From Blastococcus sp. CT_GayMR20 (lineage in GTDB: Bacteria; Actinomycetota; Actinomycetes; Mycobacteriales; Geodermatophilaceae), in assembly GCF_004570345.1 (NCBI RefSeq), contig NZ_SPQM01000046.1, positions 1-33,306 of the forward strand: a stretch of DNA of 33,306 nt, written 5' to 3'. The translations under genes and the position numbers were made by a program. Shown one piece after another: positions 24,345 to 31,083 of the stretch (positions within the stretch are counted from its first letter, which is position 1; each line of letters opens with the position of its first letter). Under the pieces are notes generated by a model. That model had not been told where the DNA came from. It worked only from the letters and a program-made list of their open reading frames with translations, and made no database searches.

Positions 24345-24997
24345 GCGGTCAGCGCCGCGGGGCCTTCCGGCGCCTCGGCCTTGGTCGTCGAGCTCTCCAG
24401 CTCCGCGTGCACGACCAGTCGTTCCCGGTTGGAGAACTTCGGGTTGCAGGTGGTCATCGTCAGGAAGCTGCCGGTCGGCTCGCCGTCCAAGGCGCCACCA
24501 GGCGTGGGGGCGACCACGCTGATGTCCGTCGGGTCGACGATCCTGGTGCCGGTGACGCGGTAGGTGTGCCAGGCGTCGACCGTCTCCACCACGACCGCGT
24601 CTCCCGGCCGGAGCAGGTCCAGATCGAGGAACGGGCTGCCCGTCCCGACGCGGTGGCCGGCCATCGCGAAGTTGCCGCGCTCACCGGGCATCGCCGAGCC
24701 CACGTAGTGCCCCGGTCCTTCGGCGAGTTCTGCCGGGTGGGTGCCCTCGATGACGGCCCGCGGCTCCCAGTCGCCGAACGCCGGGATGTGCAGGAACGCG
24801 AAGGCGTCGCCGAACTCCGGCTGCAGGCGGGGGTCGGGCCCGGACTGCCACCCGTCCCGGAGGTCGTCGGCGACCCGTTCCTGCGCCCCGCCGGCGACCC
24901 AGTCGGTGACCCAGACCTGGTACGCGACGAACAGCAGGACGAGGGCGCCGGCCGTGACGGCCAGCTGGGAGAGTCCTCTGAATAGCGTGCGGATCAG
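24341..24997 (-). CDS. Class E sortase with apparent CTG start
   Basis: 218 residues if started at CTG 24997. An N-terminal membrane anchor (LAVTAGALVLLFVAYQVW) precedes the sortase fold: LHIPAF, VIEGTHPAELAEGPGHYVGS, PGERGNFAMAGHR with catalytic His115, then the loop TMTTCNP with Cys184 and RERLVV with Arg193. This is the class E pattern of actinomycetes. The open frame contains no ATG, GTG or TTG upstream of the anchor; the GTG at 24703 would delete the anchor and half the fold. CTG at 24997 gives the usual family N-terminus and has GAGGA 4 bases upstream; the next codon ATC is a less likely alternative. It lies directly downstream of its probable substrate gene. Confidence 0.88.
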   Translation of the reverse strand: MIRTLFRGLSQLAVTAGALVLLFVAYQVWVTDWVAGGAQERVADDLRDGWQSGPDPRLQPEFGDAFAFLHIPAFGDWEPRAVIEGTHPAELAEGPGHYVGSAMPGERGNFAMAGHRVGTGSPFLDLDLLRPGDAVVVETVDAWHTYRVTGTRIVDPTDISVVAPTPGGALDGEPTGSFLTMTTCNPKFSNRERLVVHAELESSTTKAEAPEGPAALTA

Positions 24998-25022
24998 TGT
25001 GTCCTCGCTCTCCGCGGGCCAT

Positions 25023-25052
25023 GGCCGCCCGTCCGCAGGGGGACGGGCGGCC
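25023..25052 (-). terminator. Strong hairpin between the LPNTG protein and sortase genes
   Basis: GGCCGCCCGTCC at 25023-25034 and GGACGGGCGGCC at 25041-25052 form a perfect 12-bp stem with a 6-base loop, 13 bases after the surface-protein stop and before the sortase start. It probably works as a partial terminator or mRNA stabiliser so that more surface protein than sortase is made. No T-run follows. Confidence 0.7.
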
Positions 25053-25065
25053 GCGGCGCGGTGGA

Positions 25066-26112
25066 TCAGGCGGAGTGCGCGGTCGAACGGCGCCGCCTGG
25101 TGGCGGCCAGGCCGGCGCCGCCACCGAGGAGGGCCACCCCACCCAGCGCGGCCAGGCCCAGGACGGAGGCCCCGGTGTTCGGGAGCTCGTCGTCCTGCAC
25201 GGTGGTCGGCGGGGTGACCGTGATGATCTTCTCGGTGGTGCTGCTCAGCCCGTCCGGGTCCGTGACGGTCAGCGTCACGGTGTACGTGCCGGCACCCTTC
25301 GGATAGGTGTGGCTCTGGTACGCGGCGGCGGGGACGTCGCCGCCACCGCCCGAGCCGTCGCCGAACGTCCAGGCATAGGTGAGGGCGTCACCGTCCGGGT
25401 CCGTGGAGCCGGAGCCGTCGAAGTCGAACGTCCGGTAGTCCGCGTCGCCCGCGTCGTCGGCGACGATGGACGCCTGCGGCGCGCGGTTGGCCCGGTCGAA
25501 CGAGAAGTCGTTGCACCCGAACCGGAGCTTGGTGATGGTCACGTCGCCCAGGACGCCCGACCCCAGGCTGTAGCCGAAGGTCAGGATCACGGCCTCGGGG
25601 TTGGCGTCGGAGTACTCCTGGATGGTCCCGAGGTGGTTGTAGCCGCCACCGGCAGGGACGCCCTGAACGGCTGTGGAGTTCGTCCACCACTCATCGCCGT
25701 AGAAGCCCTCCTCCTTGACCAGCGTCGTGAAGCCGCCGGCCGCGGGGCCGTTCATGTCGACGACGAGGTTGTAGCCGGGCTTGCCGCCGGAGTTGACCGT
25801 GAGGTCGAGGTCGTAGTTCGACTCGGCGGTCTGGTCGGCCAGCGGGATGTCGAGCTGGGTCGCGAAGCGGGCGGCCGCCTTGGCCTCCGAGGACGCGTCG
25901 TCGGTGTAGACGTGCAGGCCGCCGTCCACGACCACGTTGTGGCCCTTGCTGCGGGACTCGGCAGTGGAGAACGTGGTCGGGAAGCTGTGCTCGGTGAGCG
26001 TCGTGTTGCCACAGTCCGACGCCGAGGCGATGCCCGGCAGGGCGACGGACAGGACGACGGTGCCGCTGGTCGCCAGCGCGCCGGCGAGCAGCGCGGAGGT
26101 GGTGCGCTTCAT
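25066..26112 (-). CDS. Secreted PKD-domain protein with LPNTG cell-wall anchor
   Basis: 348 residues. A signal peptide (MKRTTSALLAGALATSGTVV, cleavage probably after ASA near 31) is followed by a region of about 180 residues that I do not recognise as a named domain (VYTDDASSEAKAAARFATQL, GYNLVVDMNGPAAGGF, ILTFGYSLGSGVLGDVTITK) with two cysteines that could bridge. Residues 213-302 form a PKD domain (FDGSGSTDPDGDALTYAWTF, GTYTVTLTVTDPDG). The end is a complete sorting signal: LPNTG at 310-314, a hydrophobic stretch, then RRRR. The class E sortase encoded next should link it to the wall. Likely a surface adhesin or binding protein. Confidence 0.92.
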   Translation of the reverse strand: MKRTTSALLAGALATSGTVVLSVALPGIASASDCGNTTLTEHSFPTTFSTAESRSKGHNVVVDGGLHVYTDDASSEAKAAARFATQLDIPLADQTAESNYDLDLTVNSGGKPGYNLVVDMNGPAAGGFTTLVKEEGFYGDEWWTNSTAVQGVPAGGGYNHLGTIQEYSDANPEAVILTFGYSLGSGVLGDVTITKLRFGCNDFSFDRANRAPQASIVADDAGDADYRTFDFDGSGSTDPDGDALTYAWTFGDGSGGGGDVPAAAYQSHTYPKGAGTYTVTLTVTDPDGLSSTTEKIITVTPPTTVQDDELPNTGASVLGLAALGGVALLGGGAGLAATRRRRSTAHSA

Positions 26113-26405
26113 GCAGGTGTCTCATTCCCCGTGAGGTGAGCGCTCCGGCCGGCACCGTCGTTGGCGCCGAACCGGTCGTCACCACCGGGGCGGGCGGAGG
26201 TCAGCCCCGCGGTCCGTGTGACGACTCGGGGCGACGAGCTCCCCCGTGAGCCCATGGATCGTTAACTCTCGGTATTCAGAAACCGAGGGGTTTCACCTGG
26301 AAGTGCGCAGCTCGGAGGGGTGATCGACGCACGTGTCGTGACACTGCGTAGTTGTTCGCGACGCGACGGAAGAACGCCCGGTCGGTCGCGGGCGGAGCTG
26401 ACGGG
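26113..26405. promoter_or_regulatory. Intergenic region between the EAL gene and the LPNTG gene
   Basis: This 293-bp gap is the longest in the window and holds no credible gene. On the EAL side, ACGCA-CG-TGTC-GT-GACA-C-TGCGT (26327-26349) is a nested inverted repeat that may end the EAL transcript. Further on, CTCGGT-N8-ACCGAG (26268-26287) forms a 6-bp hairpin in an AT-richer patch with GTTAAC next to it, a likely promoter or operator area for the surface-protein gene. The leader would be about 150 nt long, which leaves room for RNA control, but I recognise no known riboswitch. Confidence 0.5.
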
Positions 26406-27635
26406 TCAGGAGGGGAGCAGTTCCCGCTGTCCGTGGCGAGGCACCGGAACCGCGGCCACAGGCGTCGTGGCGGGGAGGGCTTCGGGCGGGCCGGGGCGGC
26501 CGTAGTGCCAGCCCTGGCCGTAGTCGACGCCGAGCCCGCGCAGCACCGCGGCCTCCTCCGCGGTCTCCACGCCCTCGGCCACGACGCGCACCGCGCACCC
26601 GTGCCCGAACTCGACCAGCGAGCGGATGAGGGTCTCGAGCACGGGATCGGTGTCGAGGCCGGCCACGATGCTGCGGTCGATCTTGATGACGTCGGGTGCG
26701 GTCACGACGATGTGCCGCAGCGACGAGAAGCCCGCCCCGACGTCGTCGATGGCCAGGCCCAGCCCGCCTGCGCGGAACGGCGCGAGCGCGGTGTCGAGCG
26801 CCGCGTAGTCCTCCACCCGGTCGTGCTCGGAGAGTTCCAGCAGGACACGGTCCAGCGGCAGTCGGCCGAGGAGCTCGCCGCACTCCGGCGTGAGCAGGGT
26901 CGCGGGAGAGACGTTCATGGCGATGTAGCCGTCGACGGCGGCCAGGTGCTCGGCGGCGCGCTCGAGGGCGAGCAGCTCGAGGACGTGCCCGAGCCCGACG
27001 CTGTGCGCCTCGGCGAAGCAGACGTCGGGGGCCATGTCCCACTCCGCCGGGAAGCGGCTGAGCGCCTCGGCGCCCACCCGGGCCCCGGTGGCGAGGTCGA
27101 CGATGGGCTGCAGGACGACGACGGGGCCGCCCGCGGCGATCAGCGGCTGGAGCCGGTCGGTGATCTCGCTGCGCCGTTGCTGCGCGCGCACCTCGGGCTC
27201 GATGATCACGGCGGCGGCGGAGGCGAGCACGTCCATCAGGGTCTTGTCGCGCTTGGTGAGGTCCCTGTCGGTGGTCAGCCCGGCGGCACAGAAGGTGCCG
27301 TACAGGGAGCCGTCGCTGAGGGTGACCGGCACCGACACGTAGCTGCGCAGCCGCGGCATGCGGGCGGCCGGCAGCTTCATCGCCTCGGGGAAGACCTTCA
27401 TGTCGGAGATGACCTGGGGCAGCTTCCTGTCGAGGATCGCCTGGCAGAGCGTGACGTCCTGCTGCTGCTGGTAGCCCTCCTGGAACAGCCACGGCGCGTT
27501 GGAGTCGACCACCTCCAGGTGCTGGGTGGTCCCGTCGAGCCGGCTGAGGAAGGCGACGCTGAGGCGCAGCGACTTGCGCGCCGTGTGCAACAGGTCGGCG
27601 ATCTGCTGCTCCGCGTCGGAGCGCTTCTTGGCCAC
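26406..27635 (-). CDS. GAF-EAL c-di-GMP phosphodiesterase
   Basis: 409 residues. A GAF domain at about 10-150 (SLRLSVAFLSRLDGTTQHLE, SVPVTLSDGSLYGTFCAAG) precedes an EAL domain. The catalytic set is intact: GAEAL at 188-192, NVSP at 241, ELSEHD, IDDVGAGFSSL with Asp297-Asp298, KID at 318-320 and AEGVET with Glu354. It should hydrolyse c-di-GMP to pGpG. It has no membrane segment. The GTG start at 27635 is preceded by GAAGAGG with a very short gap, so translation may be weak. It is the opposite enzyme to the nearby PAS-GGDEF cyclase; the sortase and LPNTG genes lie between them. Confidence 0.94.
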   Translation of the reverse strand: MAKKRSDAEQQIADLLHTARKSLRLSVAFLSRLDGTTQHLEVVDSNAPWLFQEGYQQQQDVTLCQAILDRKLPQVISDMKVFPEAMKLPAARMPRLRSYVSVPVTLSDGSLYGTFCAAGLTTDRDLTKRDKTLMDVLASAAAVIIEPEVRAQQRRSEITDRLQPLIAAGGPVVVLQPIVDLATGARVGAEALSRFPAEWDMAPDVCFAEAHSVGLGHVLELLALERAAEHLAAVDGYIAMNVSPATLLTPECGELLGRLPLDRVLLELSEHDRVEDYAALDTALAPFRAGGLGLAIDDVGAGFSSLRHIVVTAPDVIKIDRSIVAGLDTDPVLETLIRSLVEFGHGCAVRVVAEGVETAEEAAVLRGLGVDYGQGWHYGRPGPPEALPATTPVAAVPVPRHGQRELLPS

Positions 27636-27754
27636 ACCTCTTCTTCGGCGTCCCGCGGCGACTGCTGGAGAAATCTCCCTCGACGGTGTCGATGAGACCG
27701 GCCACCGTTCGACGTCTACGTGAGAGGACAGGACATCCGACCGGAGGAGAGATC

Positions 27755-28369
27755 ATGCGCAAGCTCGTCGTCACCACGTTCGTCACGATGGACGGGGTCA
27801 TGCAGGCGCCCGGCGGGCCCGGGGAGGACCCGTCGGGTGGGTTCTCGTACGAGGGCTGGGTGGTACCGCACTTCGACGAGGCCCTGGGCGAGCAGATGAA
27901 CGAGTGGTTCGTCGGCGCCGAGGACTTCCTGCTCGGCCGGACGACCTACGACATCTTCTACGCCTCGTGGCCGAAGATGATCAGCGACGACCCGGTGTCC
28001 CAGGGCCTGAACTTCAAGAAGAAGCACGTCGCCTCCCGCACGCGCACGTCCGTGGAGTGGGAGACCGCGGAGCTATTGAAGGGCGACGCCGCGGAGGCCA
28101 TCCGCACCCTGAAGGCCGCCGACGGCGGGGAGCTGCAGGTGCACGGGTCGGCGGGGCTGATCCAGACCCTGCTGGCGGAGGACCTCATCGACGAGCTGCG
28201 GCTGATCGTCTTCCCCATCACCCTCGGCCAGGGCAAGCGGCTCTTCGGCGAGGGCACCGTGCCCCGCACGTGGCGACTGTCCGCGCACACGGTGTCGTCC
28301 ACAGGCGTGATGATGTGCACCTACGAGCGCGCGGGCGAGGTCGAGACCGGCAACGCCGCGCCGGAGTGA
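27755..28369 (+). CDS. RibD C-terminal/dihydrofolate reductase-like protein
   Basis: 204 residues from ATG 27755 with GGAGGAG upstream. It belongs to the YyaP/YwjB-like branch of the RibD_C fold: LVVTTFVTMDGVMQAPGGPG, FLLGRTTYDIFYASWP, LQVHGSAGLIQTLLAEDLID, LRLIVFPITLGQGKRLFGEG. It is an NADPH-binding fold, but these short proteins are not proven folate or riboflavin enzymes, and no riboflavin genes are nearby. Divergent to the EAL gene, with 119 bp between the starts. Confidence 0.92.
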   Translation: MRKLVVTTFVTMDGVMQAPGGPGEDPSGGFSYEGWVVPHFDEALGEQMNEWFVGAEDFLLGRTTYDIFYASWPKMISDDPVSQGLNFKKKHVASRTRTSVEWETAELLKGDAAEAIRTLKAADGGELQVHGSAGLIQTLLAEDLIDELRLIVFPITLGQGKRLFGEGTVPRTWRLSAHTVSSTGVMMCTYERAGEVETGNAAPE

Positions 28370-28395
28370 CACGCACATCCGGGATGCTGCGGCCC

Positions 28396-28815
28396 ATGAG
28401 GACAGTCCTGCGGGCCGGGCTGCTGGGTTTCGCGGCCGTCGAACTGGTGCTCGGGGTGTGGACGCTCGTCTTCCCGGCGAGCTTCTACGCCGACGTCCCG
28501 ACGGTCGACCTGACGCCGCCGTTCAGCGAGCACCTGATGCGCGACTTCGGCGGCGCCACCCTCGGCCTCGCGCTGGTGCTGGCCGCCGCCGGGATCTGGC
28601 TGGAGCGGCGGCTGGTGATCGTGGCGCTGCTGGCCTACCTGGCGTTCTCCGTCCCGCACCTGATGTTCCACGTGGGACATCTGGGGAACGCGTCCGACCT
28701 CGAGGCCGCCGTCCTGGTGGTCCTGCTCGCCGCGTCCGTCGTCGTCCCGGCCCTCCTGCTGACCGTCGCCCTCCGCGCGGTCGAGGTCAGTCCGGGACCA
28801 CCGGTCCGTCGCTGA
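28396..28815 (+). CDS. Small membrane protein, four helices
   Basis: 139 residues from ATG 28396; ATG 28384 would add four residues. Four hydrophobic helices at about 6-27, 52-72, 74-95 and 105-130, with VPTVDLTPPFSEHLMRDFGG between the first two. The layout is that of short actinobacterial DoxX- or DUF4345-like membrane proteins, but I cannot name the family with certainty. It lies 26 bp after the RibD-like gene and may be co-transcribed with it. Its last 29 bases overlap an antisense gene remnant. Confidence 0.82.
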   Translation: MRTVLRAGLLGFAAVELVLGVWTLVFPASFYADVPTVDLTPPFSEHLMRDFGGATLGLALVLAAAGIWLERRLVIVALLAYLAFSVPHLMFHVGHLGNASDLEAAVLVVLLAASVVVPALLLTVALRAVEVSPGPPVRR

Positions 28816-28885
28816 GGCGGACGACGCGGTCGGCGGCGGCCACCACCACCGGGTCGTGGCCGGCGACGGGCACGCCGGTGCCGCC
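28787..28885 (-). pseudogene. C-terminal remnant of an ABC transporter ATPase
   Basis: Read on the minus strand, the last 28 codons before the TGA at 28787 give VPVAGHDPVVVAAADRVVRL followed by SDGPVVPD. This is the end of an ABC ATPase: the switch region (usually ATHDP, here AGHDP), then ADRVVRLxDG. No Walker or signature motif precedes it; the upstream frame is unrelated sequence. It is a leftover of a deleted transporter gene. Confidence 0.7.
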
Positions 28886-29082
28886 TGCCGCGGGTCTGGA
28901 AGAGCGCGCGCACCCGTGATGCCACCGTTGTGCGCCTGCCCACCTCATTCCGCGCGGAGACGTCGACCAGCGCGCAACGATCCACCGCGCGCGAACCACT
29001 CCCCTTGCTGACCTCGTGGTTCCACACTTTCCCCGGATCGCCGATCCCGGCCGGTCCGCTGCACCGGAAGGGGTGACGTCAC
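28886..29082. other. Gene-free stretch between the ATPase remnant and a membrane protein gene
   Basis: About 200 bp with no convincing frame on either strand. GGAAGGGG at 29067-29074 is the ribosome site of the following gene. The rest looks like decayed or regulatory DNA. Confidence 0.4.
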
Positions 29083-29826
29083 ATGGAAACCAGGCCTGGT
29101 TCGGAGGCGGGAGGCCCGCTCGGTGCGGGCCGGACCGGGCACGGCGACCTCGAGCGGGGCGCGAGGTGGGACCGGATCACCGCGCTGGCGGGACTCCTCT
29201 TCGTCCTCCTGGTGCTGGCCAGCTTCTTCACGCCGGACACACCGGATTTCGACAGCTCGCCCGAGGAACTCGCTGCCGCGCTGACCGACGAGCGCAGCGG
29301 GCACCAGATGTCGCTGCTGCTCGGCTTCCTGTCCGACATCGCCTTCGTGGTGTTCCTGGCCGGACTGTGGAGCCGCTTCCGGCGGCACGAGGGCCTCGGC
29401 GACATGATGGCCGGGCTCTTCGCCCTCGGCGGCGCGGCGTTCGTGGCATCGATCGCCCTCTCCTCGGGCGTGTACCTGGCGCTTGTCCAGGCGGCTCAGA
29501 CGGCCGACCCGACCACGCTGCCCACACTGGCCGTGCTCGACTACTGGATCTTCATCGCCGGCATACCCGCGGGTGTGGCGATGATGATCGGCGCGACCGG
29601 CGCCATCCTCGGTACGCACGCGATGCCAGCCTGGCTCGGCTGGATCTCCGGCCTGGTCGGCGTCCTCTGGGTCCTCAGCCTCGGGGCGGTGTTCGAGACG
29701 GACGAGGAGACCGTGCTCGTGAGCATCGGCGGGTTCGGCGGGTTCCTGCTCTTCATGGTCTGGGTGCTGGCGGCGAGCATCGTGCTGCTGATGCGGCCCC
29801 GGCGCCACGCTGACGCGATGACCTGA
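29083..29826 (+). CDS. Multi-pass membrane protein of unknown function
   Basis: 247 residues from ATG 29083, with GGAAGGGG 8 bases upstream. A polar N-terminus of about 30 residues is followed by about six transmembrane helices: ITALAGLLFVLLVLASFF (32-49), LLGFLSDIAFVVFLAGLW (85-102), LFALGGAAFVASIALSSG, YWIFIAGIPAGVAMMIGATG, WLGWISGLVGVLWVLSLGAV and GGFGGFLLFMVWVLAASIVL. The loop TPDTPDFDSSPEELAAAL after helix 1 should be outside. I know no function for this type. It is the only intact gene within a patch of gene remnants. Confidence 0.85.
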   Translation: METRPGSEAGGPLGAGRTGHGDLERGARWDRITALAGLLFVLLVLASFFTPDTPDFDSSPEELAAALTDERSGHQMSLLLGFLSDIAFVVFLAGLWSRFRRHEGLGDMMAGLFALGGAAFVASIALSSGVYLALVQAAQTADPTTLPTLAVLDYWIFIAGIPAGVAMMIGATGAILGTHAMPAWLGWISGLVGVLWVLSLGAVFETDEETVLVSIGGFGGFLLFMVWVLAASIVLLMRPRRHADAMT

Positions 29827-29851
29827 CGCGGACGCTGGAGGGCTGACCCGA

Positions 29852-29950
29852 TCAGTCCTCCAGCAGCCCGGCCTCGTGCGCCAGGATCGCCGCCTGGGTG
29901 CGGTTGACCAGCCCCAGCTTGCCGAGCAGCCGCGACACGTTGGTTCGCCG
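29852..29950 (-). pseudogene. C-terminal remnant of a LuxR/NarL response regulator
   Basis: The minus strand reads RTNVSRLLGKLGLVNRTQAA then ILAHEAGLLED and stops at 29852. This is the recognition helix and tail of a LuxR-type helix-turn-helix (compare TVKSHVAHVLAKLGLRDR in the intact regulator of this window). Homology ends abruptly at about 29946, where the permease remnant begins on the other strand. The receiver domain and the first HTH helices are gone. Confidence 0.8.
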
Positions 29951-30255
29951 CCACCCAGGCGGTCGTCGCGGCGATCGCCGCCGGGGCCGCGTTCGCGGTC
30001 ATCGGGGCGGGTATCGGCGCGGCGGTGGGCAACTCGGCCGCCGCGCTGACCGGGGGCTACCTCACCCTCCTCGGCGTCCTGCCGGTCGTGAGCAACGTGA
30101 AGCCGGAGATCGCCGAGAAGCTGGACCCGGCTGCCTCGATCGTCACCCTCGCCCAGCACGGGGCCGCCGTCACCCCGATCGCCGTGATCACCGGCTGGGT
30201 GCTCATCAGCACCGTCGCCGGGATGCTGATCACCCGGCGCCGGGCGGTGGCGTAG
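29941..30255 (+). pseudogene. C-terminal remnant of an ABC-2 type permease
   Basis: An open frame from the junction at about 29944 to the TAG at 30255 encodes about 104 residues with hydrophobic helices: FAATQAVVAAIAAGAAFAVI, ALTGGYLTLLGVLPVV and a last helix TPIAVITGWVLISTVAGMLI ending in TRRRAVA. This is the usual end of an ABC permease, including the linker SIVTLAQHG. There is no upstream half and no start codon before the junction; GTG 30025 could only give a 76-residue product. It is followed by a strong terminator. Confidence 0.75.
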
Positions 30256-30271
30256 GCGCGACACCCGCAAC

Positions 30272-30297
30272 GGCCCCCTCCCGGCAGGGAGGGGGCC
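30272..30297 (+). terminator. Terminator after the permease remnant
   Basis: GGCCCCCTCCC-GGCA-GGGAGGGGGCC is a perfect 11-bp stem with a 4-base loop, 16 bases after the permease stop. It is one of the two strongest hairpins in the window, and insulates the following reductase gene. Confidence 0.85.
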
Positions 30298-30344
30298 CCT
30301 CCGTGCTGACAGACTCCGGGCCTGCCCGGGCCTGGAGGACGACC

Positions 30345-31076
30345 ATGGACGTGCTGGTCACCGGCGCGACCGGCAGCCTGGGGAAGCCGACGGTCACGAG
30401 CCTGCGGGCGGCGGGACACGACGTACGAGCGCTAAGCCGGCGCAGCGGGCCCGGCCTCGTCACCGGCGAGCTGCTCACCGGTGAGGGCATCGCGGCGGCG
30501 CTGGACGGCGCATCGGTCGTGGTGCACCTGGCGACGAGCCGGGGCAGGAAGGACGCCGCCATCGCGCGGACCCTGCTGGAGGCCGCTGACCAGGCCCGTC
30601 TCGAGCACCTGGTGCTGATCTCGATCGTCGGGATCGAGCACATCCCCCTCGGCTACTACCGGGACAAGGTGGAGGTGGAGCGGCTGGTGGCGGAGTCGGG
30701 TGTCCCGCACACCGTCCTGCGCGCGACGCAGTTCCACGATCTCGTCGAGCAGCTGTGCACCGTCCAGCGCCGGCTGCCCGTCGTCCTCGCGCCGGACATC
30801 CGGCTCCAGCCGATCGCCACGGAGGACGTGGCCGACCGGTTGGTCGAGCTGGCGGCGTCCCCGCCCGCGGGGCGGGTGCCCGACATCGGCGGTCCGGAGG
30901 TCCGGCCGCTACCCGAGCTGGCGCGGGTGTGGGCGGCGGCCAGGAGTGGACCGCGGCGCGTCGTGCCGCTCCGGCTCCCGGGGAAGGTGTTCGCCGGCTA
31001 CCGGGCCGGTCATCCACTGGTGCCGGGGCCGCCCTACGGACGTCGGACCTTCGAGGACCACCTCGCCGGACGCTGA
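30345..31076 (+). CDS. NAD(P)-binding NmrA-like oxidoreductase
   Basis: 243 residues from ATG 30345 with GGAGG 7 bases upstream. The Rossmann start is MDVLVTGATGSLGKPTV, followed by VVHLATSRGRKDAA, LVLISIVGIEHIPLGYYRDK (Tyr-x-x-x-Lys of the SDR fold, YYRDK) and TVLRATQFHDLVEQL. The C-terminal part has PIATEDVADRLVELA and a dimer segment. It is a second member of the same superfamily as the gene at 7819 but not a close copy. The substrate is unknown; such proteins often reduce quinones or sense NADP. Its stop lies 7 bp from the convergent DinB gene stop. Confidence 0.92.
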   Translation: MDVLVTGATGSLGKPTVTSLRAAGHDVRALSRRSGPGLVTGELLTGEGIAAALDGASVVVHLATSRGRKDAAIARTLLEAADQARLEHLVLISIVGIEHIPLGYYRDKVEVERLVAESGVPHTVLRATQFHDLVEQLCTVQRRLPVVLAPDIRLQPIATEDVADRLVELAASPPAGRVPDIGGPEVRPLPELARVWAAARSGPRRVVPLRLPGKVFAGYRAGHPLVPGPPYGRRTFEDHLAGR

Positions 31077-31083
31077 CGTCGAT

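Noticed and set aside
24681..25142. Minus-strand frame with ATG at 25022 as the sortase start
   Set aside because: It is out of frame with the sortase core and gives an arginine-rich product without a membrane anchor.
26113..26405. Possible riboswitch in the leader of the LPNTG gene
   Set aside because: I looked for c-di-GMP-I, c-di-GMP-II and c-di-AMP (ydaO) conserved cores and did not find them; only simple hairpins are visible.
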